Assembly (NCBI GenBank): GCA_017857595.1
Contig: JAFMCU010000012.1
Coordinates: 1-36,202, forward strand
Source: Thermoprotei archaeon
GTDB lineage: Archaea > Thermoproteota > Thermoprotei > Gearchaeales > Gearchaeaceae
Direction: 5' to 3'
DNA length: 36,202 nucleotides
Shown: positions 9,338 through 16,063 of the stretch, one piece after another
How the letters are laid out: each line of letters begins with the position of its first letter
Numbering within the stretch: position 1 is the stretch's first letter
Program-made: the position numbers and the translations under genes
Notes under the pieces: model-generated
What the model was told of the DNA's origin: nothing
What the model saw: the letters and a program-made list of their open reading frames with translations, nothing else
The model's database searches: none

Positions 9338-9838
9338 ATGATTTTATCTGTAGACGAGTTAAAGAAATACATTAGCTGTGAATACGGAATAGAAAAAGAT
9401 CAGATACAGACAAATGGTATAGATTTAAGATTGGATAAGGTCTTTCAACCTATTTCCTTTGGAACAATTTTTTCCAAGGAAACTAAACTGCCACCTTATA
9501 GAGAAATAATGCCTGAAACAATCGAAGGCATGCAAGTATTTGCTTTATCTGAAGGATATTATATAATAGAATTCTTTGAAACTATTGAAGTACCTTTAAA
9601 CGCAATTGGAATTTGCTTTCCACGTTCATCATTGCTAAGAATGGGTTGTGATATAAGAACTGCTTTATGGGACAGCGGTTATAAAGGAAAATCTAGGGCT
9701 TTAATGGTTGTGTATAATAAAGTAATGATTGAAAGAGGCTCAAGAGTTGCTCAAATAATATTTGCTAGAACTGAAAGTAATGTAGAGAACCCTTATTCAG
9801 GTAAATATCAAAAGGAAGGTTTGTTGGAAAAAAGATAA
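9338..9838 (+). CDS. dCTP deaminase/dUTPase family protein, probable dUTPase
   Basis: A 166-residue member of the trimeric dUTPase/dCTP deaminase superfamily. It starts MILSVDELKKYI and has NGIDLRL (26-32), the substrate loop PRSSLLRMG (95-103), WDSGYKGK (111-118) and a C-terminal IFARTESNVENPYSGKYQ. In dCTP deaminases a catalytic Glu (Glu138 in E. coli) sits in the strand after the GxxG turn; here the aligned position, about Leu122 in RALMVV, is not acidic. That favours dUTP hydrolysis over deamination, although the alignment is by eye and one residue of slippage is possible. Either activity supplies dUMP for dTMP synthesis. Automated annotation would probably call it dcd. Confidence 0.85.
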   Translation: MILSVDELKKYISCEYGIEKDQIQTNGIDLRLDKVFQPISFGTIFSKETKLPPYREIMPETIEGMQVFALSEGYYIIEFFETIEVPLNAIGICFPRSSLLRMGCDIRTALWDSGYKGKSRALMVVYNKVMIERGSRVAQIIFARTESNVENPYSGKYQKEGLLEKR

Positions 9839-9854
9839 TCAATTTTTTCAACAT

Positions 9855-9868
9855 AAAATTTATTTATG
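9855..9868 (+). promoter_or_regulatory. TATA element of the 2-oxoacid:ferredoxin oxidoreductase operon
   Basis: The AT-rich AAAATTTATTTATG lies about 27-40 nt before ATG 9895. This position supports ATG 9895 over the in-frame TTG codons at 9883 and 9886. Confidence 0.45.
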
Positions 9869-9894
9869 AAGTAATATACTATTTGTTGAAGCTG

Positions 9895-11877
9895 ATGTCG
9901 AAAAATTTTGGATATTCATGGCTTATAGGTGGTGCTCAAGGAACAGGTATTGAAAGAGGAGCATCGATCTTTATAAACTCAGTTGCAGCAGCCGGTTATT
10001 ACGTTTTTGGTAAAAGAGAATATTACTCAAATATAATGGGAGAACATAGCTACTATTATGTTCGGTTTGATAAAAAACCTATTAGATCGCATGTAGAAAG
10101 GTATAATATATTAGCTGCATATGATGCAGAAACGATCTTTAGACATAGTACAGAAGCTTTACCTGAAGCTGCTATAATATACAACTCTTTACTTAAAGCT
10201 GTTCGATTATCCGAGATACCTACAATAGAGAAAAGGCTTAGAAATGAAATAAGTAAAAAATTCAATTTAGAACCTAATAAATTAAATTTAAGCTTAATTT
10301 TAGAAGAGGCGGAAAAAAACGGTGTAAAAGCTTTTCCTGTAGACTACACAGAAATTTTAACAACGGTATCCAAAAAAACAGGCGAGAGTTTATCAGAATT
10401 AACTATAATGAATAACATAATTGCTGTAGCTTCATCTTTAGCACTTTTAAAACTTGATTTTGAAGTATTAGTAAAAGCAATAAGTAAAACATTTGGAAAT
10501 AGAAAAAGAGTTATAGAACTAAATACTTTAGTTTCTGAATTGGCTTATAATCAAGTTAATTCAAAGGGATATTCTAATGAATTTAATTTATCTTTGCCAA
10601 AACTTGAGAATAATTCTAAAAGATACATATTGAATGGAAATCAAGCAGTAGCGATAGGTAAATTGGCTGCAGGCTGCCGCTTTCAAACTTATTATCCAAT
10701 AACTCCTGCCACAGATGAAAGTAATTTTTTAGAAGCTCACGAAAATATTGAAATAAAAGAAGAGATAAGCAATCTTATAAATGAAGAAAAAGAATTCTTA
10801 AAGACTGAAGGTTCGATAGTTGTTATGGAAACAGAAGATGAGATAGCAGCAATTACGATGGCTACAGGCGCTGCTTTAGCGGGCGCTAGGGCTTCAACTT
10901 CAACTTCCGGACCTGGTTTTTCATTAATGGTTGAGGGGTTAGGATGGGCAGGAATGAATGAAGTTCCGGTCGTTATAACATTATACCAAAGAGGAGGGCC
11001 TTCTACTGGAATGCCTACAAGAAATGAACAAGGAGATTTGAGATTTGCTATACATGCTGGTCATGGTGAATTTCCAAGAATTGTTTTAGCCCCTGGTGAT
11101 GTTGAAGAAGCTTTCTATGATACAATTAGAGCATTTAATTACGCTGAAAGGTATCAATTACCAGTTATACTTATGCTAGATAAATTCCTAGCGAATTCTG
11201 TAAAGACAATTGAAAAAATTGAAGCTAATAAAGTAAAAATTGATCGAGGAACAATTTTAAAAGAAGATGAATTGCTAAAATTAAAGCAAGCTGGTAAAGA
11301 ATACAAAAGGTTTGAGTTTACTGAAAATGGAATATCTCCCAGAGTATTTGTAGGTACGAATAATGCTGTATTTTGGAATACTGGAGATGAACACGACGAA
11401 TTGGGTCATATAACAGAAGATCCTATAATTAGGGATAAAATGATGGAAAAGAGAATGAGTAAGCTTTTAACAGCAAGTAAGGAAATTCCTATGGAAGAGA
11501 AGTTAAATTATCTTCCTGCTACAAAACCTGAAATAACTATAGTAAGTTGGGGTTCAAATAAAGGGCCTATTCTCGATTTAATAGAATTACTTAAAGATGA
11601 AGGAATAGAGGTTGATTATATTCAAGTTAGAATATTAAATCCTTTTCCGGCCAATGAATTAAGAGGTTTGCTAGAAGGTAAGAGATGGGTAGATGTTGAA
11701 AGCAATTATTCAGCTCAATTAGCTGGCTTAATTAGGGAAAACACTGGTTTAAAGCCTAATTATTACATAGTTAAGTACAATGGAAGGCCTATATCGTTAG
11801 ATGAACTTTATATAGCAGTTAAAAGAACCATAACTAGTGAAGCGCCTACTAGGCAGGTGTTGAGAAGTGGAGCTTAA
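9895..11877 (+). CDS. 2-oxoacid:ferredoxin oxidoreductase, alpha subunit (gamma-alpha fusion)
   Basis: From ATG 9895 the protein has 660 residues. Residues about 1-190 are the gamma domain, opening with WLIGGAQGTGIERGA. The rest is the pyrimidine-binding alpha domain with the signature YPITPATDES (YPITP at 267-271), which marks the broad-specificity archaeal enzymes. It partners the beta subunit encoded next to decarboxylate pyruvate, 2-oxoglutarate and other 2-oxoacids to acyl-CoA while reducing ferredoxin. The fused two-subunit form is best known from Sulfolobus and Aeropyrum. The in-frame TTG at 9883 was set aside because ATG 9895 fits the promoter. Confidence 0.96.
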   Translation: MSKNFGYSWLIGGAQGTGIERGASIFINSVAAAGYYVFGKREYYSNIMGEHSYYYVRFDKKPIRSHVERYNILAAYDAETIFRHSTEALPEAAIIYNSLLKAVRLSEIPTIEKRLRNEISKKFNLEPNKLNLSLILEEAEKNGVKAFPVDYTEILTTVSKKTGESLSELTIMNNIIAVASSLALLKLDFEVLVKAISKTFGNRKRVIELNTLVSELAYNQVNSKGYSNEFNLSLPKLENNSKRYILNGNQAVAIGKLAAGCRFQTYYPITPATDESNFLEAHENIEIKEEISNLINEEKEFLKTEGSIVVMETEDEIAAITMATGAALAGARASTSTSGPGFSLMVEGLGWAGMNEVPVVITLYQRGGPSTGMPTRNEQGDLRFAIHAGHGEFPRIVLAPGDVEEAFYDTIRAFNYAERYQLPVILMLDKFLANSVKTIEKIEANKVKIDRGTILKEDELLKLKQAGKEYKRFEFTENGISPRVFVGTNNAVFWNTGDEHDELGHITEDPIIRDKMMEKRMSKLLTASKEIPMEEKLNYLPATKPEITIVSWGSNKGPILDLIELLKDEGIEVDYIQVRILNPFPANELRGLLEGKRWVDVESNYSAQLAGLIRENTGLKPNYYIVKYNGRPISLDELYIAVKRTITSEAPTRQVLRSGA

Positions 11878-12844
11878 ACTTAAATTAACTGATTATAGAA
11901 CTGACGTTCATAATAACTGGTGCCCAGGATGTGGTGATTTTGGAATATTGAGTTCTATTCAGCAAGCATTGTTCGAAATGCAATTAAATCCAAGCAAAGT
12001 AGCTATTATATCAGGTATAGGATGCAGTGCAAAAACACCTCATTATATAAACGGTTATGGTATTCATACATTGCATGGCAGAGCCATACCTTATGCAACA
12101 GGATTAAAGCTTGCGAATCCAGAATTAGAAGTTATAGTAACGGTAGGCGATGGTGATGGGCTAGGCATCGGAGCAGGTCATTTTGTTCACGCAGGTCGAA
12201 GGAATGTTGATTTTACAGTAGTTCTTTATAATAATGAAGTTTATGGGCTCACAAAGGGGCAAGCTGCACCTACACTAAATATCGGTGTTAAAACAAAATC
12301 TCTACCAAAGCCAAACATAAATCAAGCAATTAACCCTATTTTATTAGCATTTGCAGCAGGATATACATTCATCGCTAGAGGTTATGCTTATGAAGTTAAG
12401 CATCTTAAAGAATTAATAAAACAAGCCATTTCGCATAAAGGTTCTGCTTTTGTTGAAGTTATTCAACCATGCCCTACTTACAACGATATTCATACGAAAG
12501 AATATTGGTCAGGCAAAGGAAATATAGATCCTAAAACAGGAAAAGAAGTGCCAAGATATTATAAGCTTGAGGAAACTGGTTATGAATGCATAATAACAGA
12601 TGAAACAACTGAAGAAGAATATCTAAACAAAATCACTAATTTCATAAAGAAAGCATATGAAAGTGGAAACAGAGTACCTATAGGTGTTTTTTATAGAGAT
12701 TTAAGATTTGCTACATATGAAGAAAGATTATCTTCAAGAATGCCCACATATAAAATTTCACCTCCTGCAAAACAAGAAATTGCTGATAAAAAAGGTAATT
12801 TAATAACTAATATTGATAAAATCTTAGAAGAATTTGCAATTTAA
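11867..12844 (+). CDS. 2-oxoacid:ferredoxin oxidoreductase, beta subunit
   Basis: A 325-residue thiamine-diphosphate and Fe4S4 subunit. WCPGCGDFG supplies Cys19 and Cys22 of the cluster and GIGCSA a further Cys. GDGDGLGIGAGH followed by LYNNEVYGLTKGQ is the ThDP/Mg motif. The start is GTG 11867, overlapping the alpha gene by 11 nt, with GGTG about 8-11 nt upstream as a possible ribosome site. The stop overlaps the convergent sufS stop through a shared TTAA. Confidence 0.96.
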   Translation: MELKLKLTDYRTDVHNNWCPGCGDFGILSSIQQALFEMQLNPSKVAIISGIGCSAKTPHYINGYGIHTLHGRAIPYATGLKLANPELEVIVTVGDGDGLGIGAGHFVHAGRRNVDFTVVLYNNEVYGLTKGQAAPTLNIGVKTKSLPKPNINQAINPILLAFAAGYTFIARGYAYEVKHLKELIKQAISHKGSAFVEVIQPCPTYNDIHTKEYWSGKGNIDPKTGKEVPRYYKLEETGYECIITDETTEEEYLNKITNFIKKAYESGNRVPIGVFYRDLRFATYEERLSSRMPTYKISPPAKQEIADKKGNLITNIDKILEEFAI

Positions 12845-14082
12845 ACATTAAAAATTTTTTTAACAAGCAGAATAGCTTCTTTTAATCTTTGAATCTCTTC
12901 TGAATCGTTATATAAGTAGAAACTTGCTCGAGCCATAGCTGGTACATTATATTTCTTCATAACGAGCTTTGCGCAATGATGTCCAGCCCTTATCTCAACT
13001 GCTTCCTGGTCTAAAATAGATGCCACATCATGCGCATGAACACCTTCAACATTAAAGGCTATAACGCCGCCTTTAATTTCAGGTTCCCTTGGACCATAAA
13101 TCTGCAATCCTTTTATTTCGCTTAAGATTTCTAATGCTTCTTTCACTAGTTTCTTTTCATGTTCTCTTATTCGATCCATACCTATATTTTCTAAATATTT
13201 AATTGCCTCACCCAATCCTATACCACCTTCTACATTTGGAGTTCCTGCCTCATATTTCCAAGGTAATTCATTCCAAGTTGATTCATAAAAATCCACTTCT
13301 TTAATCATTTCACCACCTGTAAGAAAAGGATCCATTTCTTCAAGAATTTCTTTTTTTGCATATAAAACACCTATTCCCATAGGTCCTAACATTTTATGTC
13401 CAGAAAATACCATAAAATCACAATCTATTTCTTTAACGTTTATAGGCATATGAGGAACTGATTGAGCGCCATCTATTATAGCTAGTGCTCCTGTTTCATG
13501 AGCCATTTTTACAAGTTTTGATACTGGATTTATAGTTCCTAATGTATTAGATACATGCGTAAAAGAGAAGACTTTTAAAGGTTTATCAATTTTATAAAAA
13601 TCTTCTTGATTAAGCAATCCATCCTCAGTCAAACCAATGTAATCTAACTTAGCCTTTTTTTCTTTAACCAAAATTTGCCACGGAACTATATTGCTATGAT
13701 GCTCCATTTGAGTTATTAATATTCTATCATTTTCGTTGATGTTTTTTCTTCCCCAAGCATACGCAATTAAATTTAAGGCTTCTGTTGAGTTTCTAACAAA
13801 TATTATTTCTTCATAACTCCTTGCATTTATAAATTTAGCAACACGTTTTCTACTTTCCTCATATTCCATTGTTGCTTCTTCAGCTAATGTATAAACGCCT
13901 CTATGAACGTTAGCATTAAAATTCATATAGTAATTTTCAATGGCTTTTATAACTTGCAATGGCTTTTGAGTGGTAGCAGCATTATCCAAATATACGATTT
14001 GCTTACCGTTAATTTTTCTGTTTAATATTGGAAAATCGTTTTTAATCTTTTTTACATCAATTACTTCGTATTCTTTCAGCAT
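12841..14082 (-). CDS. sufS: cysteine desulfurase, SufS/CsdA type
   Basis: A 413-residue PLP enzyme that releases sulfur from cysteine as a persulfide for Fe-S cluster or thio-modification pathways. The PLP lysine is Lys230 in FSGHKMLGP, the ring-stacking His is in QMEHHSN (128-129) and the active-site Cys370 lies in RAGHHCAK. This arrangement is that of class II desulfurases (SufS), with a short Cys loop. No sufBCD genes are adjacent. It is divergent from bcp, and the 89-nt gap holds a TATA element for each gene. Confidence 0.95.
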   Translation of the reverse strand: MLKEYEVIDVKKIKNDFPILNRKINGKQIVYLDNAATTQKPLQVIKAIENYYMNFNANVHRGVYTLAEEATMEYEESRKRVAKFINARSYEEIIFVRNSTEALNLIAYAWGRKNINENDRILITQMEHHSNIVPWQILVKEKKAKLDYIGLTEDGLLNQEDFYKIDKPLKVFSFTHVSNTLGTINPVSKLVKMAHETGALAIIDGAQSVPHMPINVKEIDCDFMVFSGHKMLGPMGIGVLYAKKEILEEMDPFLTGGEMIKEVDFYESTWNELPWKYEAGTPNVEGGIGLGEAIKYLENIGMDRIREHEKKLVKEALEILSEIKGLQIYGPREPEIKGGVIAFNVEGVHAHDVASILDQEAVEIRAGHHCAKLVMKKYNVPAMARASFYLYNDSEEIQRLKEAILLVKKIFNV

Positions 14083-14098
14083 TCTAGCTATTAGTGTT

Positions 14099-14148
14099 CT
14101 ATAAAATATATTTAATTAATTCTTTAGCCCTTCATAAATTTATATTTG
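14099..14148. promoter_or_regulatory. divergent promoters of sufS and bcp
   Basis: AAATATATTTAA (about 14104-14115) read on the minus strand is a TATA element about 25 nt before the sufS ATG at 14082. AAATTTATATTT (about 14136-14147) on the plus strand is about 29 nt before the bcp ATG at 14172. Confidence 0.5.
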
Positions 14149-14171
14149 ATAGTTTATAGATTAAAAAAGAA

Positions 14172-14636
14172 ATGACATCGTTAAAAGAGGGAGATTTGGC
14201 TCCTGATTTTAAAGCTGTAAATTCTGAAGGGAAAGAAGTTTCATTAAGTGAACTAGTAAAGTCAAACAAATATGTCGTTCTTTATTTTTATCCTAAGGAT
14301 TTTACATCAGGATGTACTAAAGAAGCCTGTAGTTTTAGGGATAACTTTGAATCAATTAGGAAGTTTGGTGCGCAGGTTGTTGGAATAAGCTTAGATGATC
14401 CTAAAACACATGCAGAATTTGCTAAAGAGTATAATCTTAATTTTATGCTAATTTCAGATTTAGATGGAAAGATAAGTGAGAAATACGGAGTTTTAAGACA
14501 AATGGGTGGTAGAAAGTTTGCAGCTAGAGTAACTTTTGTCATTGATTCATCAGGTAAAATTATAAAAATATTTAAAAACGTCAAGGCAGATACGCATGGA
14601 CAAGAAATTTACGAGTTCTTATCAAGCCTAAAATAA
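14172..14636 (+). CDS. bcp: peroxiredoxin, Bcp/PrxQ type
   Basis: A 154-residue thiol peroxidase that reduces hydrogen peroxide and alkyl hydroperoxides. The motif FTSGCTKEACSFRD gives the peroxidatic Cys48 and, five residues on, the resolving Cys53, so it is an atypical 2-Cys PrxQ. PxxFxxxCT is fully kept and the length is typical. Its gene is 8 nt before the next coding sequence, so the two are probably co-transcribed. Confidence 0.95.
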   Translation: MTSLKEGDLAPDFKAVNSEGKEVSLSELVKSNKYVVLYFYPKDFTSGCTKEACSFRDNFESIRKFGAQVVGISLDDPKTHAEFAKEYNLNFMLISDLDGKISEKYGVLRQMGGRKFAARVTFVIDSSGKIIKIFKNVKADTHGQEIYEFLSSLK

Positions 14637-14644
14637 TTAAAGAG

Positions 14645-15151
14645 ATGGATGAAAATAATATAAATAAACTTCTAAAGACTCTGAATGATATAATTTTACA
14701 ATATAGAAGCTTGATCAACGAACTTAATTCTAAAAACATTCAATCATTTATTTTTAATGATTCTTATCATGATTTGGAATATATAGTAAAAAGAATACAA
14801 TCAGAAACTAAAGTAATTCAGAAATCCAAATTGGAAATTAATAAGAAGCTTTTATCCAAAGAATTTCAATTTCTTAAACAAAATTATGGTATAAGTGAAG
14901 ATGAGCTGTTGCCTGAGAAAAATAAGTTTAGGAATTATGAAGATTTTGCAGAATATTTAAACAAAAAAGTTTATAGAGCTTATTCATGGGATTCATTTCT
15001 ATTTCCTTTCTCTGAATATTATAAATCAAAAGAAAAATTAGAAAAACTAATCTATGATTTAAAAGAAAAACTAAAGATGATCAATTTCTACCTCAATTCT
15101 TATAATAAAAAAATAGTGTATGATGAAGATTCTTTGAATATAACTTCCTAA
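14645..15151 (+). CDS. hypothetical coiled-coil protein
   Basis: A 168-residue charged protein without Cys, signal peptide or membrane helix. Residues about 1-75 and 125-160 are long amphipathic helices rich in Lys, Glu and Leu and are likely coiled coils. The central part has an aromatic cluster (YRAYSWDSFLFPFSEYY, about 113-129). I do not recognise a family. It follows bcp by 8 nt, suggesting co-expression in the same oxidative-stress or redox unit, but no function can be assigned. Confidence 0.65.
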   Translation: MDENNINKLLKTLNDIILQYRSLINELNSKNIQSFIFNDSYHDLEYIVKRIQSETKVIQKSKLEINKKLLSKEFQFLKQNYGISEDELLPEKNKFRNYEDFAEYLNKKVYRAYSWDSFLFPFSEYYKSKEKLEKLIYDLKEKLKMINFYLNSYNKKIVYDEDSLNITS

Positions 15152-15173
15152 AGAAATTGCTAAATTTCAAGAA

Positions 15174-15187
15174 AAAGCTTAAATATA
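15174..15187 (+). promoter_or_regulatory. BRE/TATA promoter of the structured RNA gene
   Basis: AAAAGCTTAAATAT is a textbook archaeal BRE plus TATA element. Its TATA part (about 15178-15187) is centred 25-27 nt before 15208, exactly where the outer RNA stem begins. It drives the plus strand and lies downstream of the stop codon of the preceding gene. Confidence 0.7.
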
Positions 15188-15207
15188 TTTAAATAAAACT
15201 TATATTT

Positions 15208-15359
15208 GCTAGACGCAAAGAAAACCTGCACGATACAAAGTTGTATCTGCTGGGTGCTGGTGTGAAGAACCCTGCGAGGGAGGCCGCAGGGTATGCCTCC
15301 CCTTCACACCAACTTCTAGCAGATACAGCTTTTGTCGTGCGGGCTTAAATGCGTCTAGC
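15208..15359 (+). ncRNA. unrecognised structured non-coding RNA: long rod-like hairpin with alternative or pseudoknotted tip
   Basis: This 152-nt segment is about 53% G+C in a strongly AT-rich setting. Stems read directly: P1 15208-15217 with 15350-15359 (10 bp); a 3-bp helix 15218-15220 with 15344-15346; P2 15225-15233 with 15335-15343 (9 bp); P2b 15234-15240 with 15329-15334 (6 bp, one bulged C); P3 15242-15251 with 15318-15327 (10 bp); P4 15259-15267 with 15302-15310 (9 bp). At the tip, P5 (15269-15276 with 15285-15292) competes or pseudoknots with P6 (15278-15284 with 15295-15301). Several pairs are G-U only if the plus strand is transcribed, which with the promoter fixes the strand. It lacks RNase P GAGGAAAGUC, SRP, C/D and H/ACA signatures. 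The function is unknown. Confidence 0.8.
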
Positions 15360-16001
15360 TTAATAAAAATTTTCTCTACATGAATATGTAATTTTAAAAT
15401 ATTCTTCAACTGTAACCCTTTTAATTTTCATTTTATCTACATTTATGATGTAAATATAATCTAATTTAGCATTTCTTAGCTCTTCAATTTCTATTGGTGA
15501 TGCCTTATAATAAAGATCTAATACTTTCTTAATATTTGAAAGTTCTTCATAAGTTCTTTCCTCAGGCTTTTTAAGTATCATTTCAGGCAATTGTAAAATA
15601 TGAAAAGGTGGACATGCCAATGAAAAATATCTTGTAAATTTACAATATCTTGCAATTTTACTTACTTCTCTTGCAAATCTATATGTAACAGGATCTCCTG
15701 AATATTCAGGAGGCACAAATCCAGTTTCAACTTCTATCAATTCAGAATAATTTTGATTGTAAACTATTAAGTCAGCGATAAGATTACCAACGTCTTTTTC
15801 TAACTCTATATTTTTACCCTGTTTTATAAACTCTAATGCTAAAACTAATTCCATCATTGTATGATTTGATTTGATATATTGTCTTAGGTAAAGTTGAACA
15901 ACCTTATCAATAATTTGCTTGAAAATTTGTCTTTTATCATCATCAAGTTCATAGGAATTTTTTAAATAAAATTCTTCCACCTCTAGCAAAAATTTATTCA
16001 T
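15360..16001 (-). CDS. hypothetical protein with PD-(D/E)XK-nuclease-like motif
   Basis: A 213-residue soluble protein. The segment ADLIVYNQNYSELIEVETG has Asp77, Glu90 and Glu92 spaced as D-x12-E-x-E after a helix containing Glu51 and Glu57. This resembles the PD-(D/E)XK core with the usual Lys replaced by Glu, as in BamHI-like active sites. It could also be an inactive or unrelated alpha/beta protein; the assignment rests on motif spacing only. The C-terminal half is helical with several Cys residues. The gene converges on the structured RNA and its stop codon begins at the base immediately after the outer RNA stem, so read-through transcription would be antisense to that RNA. Confidence 0.65.
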   Translation of the reverse strand: MNKFLLEVEEFYLKNSYELDDDKRQIFKQIIDKVVQLYLRQYIKSNHTMMELVLALEFIKQGKNIELEKDVGNLIADLIVYNQNYSELIEVETGFVPPEYSGDPVTYRFAREVSKIARYCKFTRYFSLACPPFHILQLPEMILKKPEERTYEELSNIKKVLDLYYKASPIEIEELRNAKLDYIYIINVDKMKIKRVTVEEYFKITYSCRENFY

Positions 16002-16031
16002 TTAACTACTTTATTCTATCTTTATCGTTCA

Positions 16032-16043
16032 AATTAAAATATT
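16032..16043 (+). promoter_or_regulatory. TATA element of the aldehyde dehydrogenase gene
   Basis: AATTAAAATATT is centred about 26 nt before the ATG at 16064, consistent with a leaderless transcript. Confidence 0.5.
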
Positions 16044-16063
16044 TTGCATTGATTAATTAGTAT

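Noticed and set aside
9883-9894. TTG 9883 as the start of the oxidoreductase alpha subunit
   Set aside because: ATG 9895 has the better promoter distance and the added residues are not part of the conserved domain.
15208-15359. The structured RNA as RNase P RNA, SRP RNA, H/ACA RNA or HDV-like ribozyme
   Set aside because: No GAGGAAAGUC/ACAGAA P4 pair, no SRP helix 8 motif and far too short for SRP RNA, no ACA tail or kink-turn, and the nested pairings do not follow the HDV double pseudoknot. The GGGCTTAA near the 3' end recalls RNase P only by chance.
15209-15409. Minus-strand 66-codon open frame across the structured RNA
   Set aside because: It is an open frame created by the hairpin and the end of the neighbouring gene; it has no promoter and its composition follows the RNA stems.
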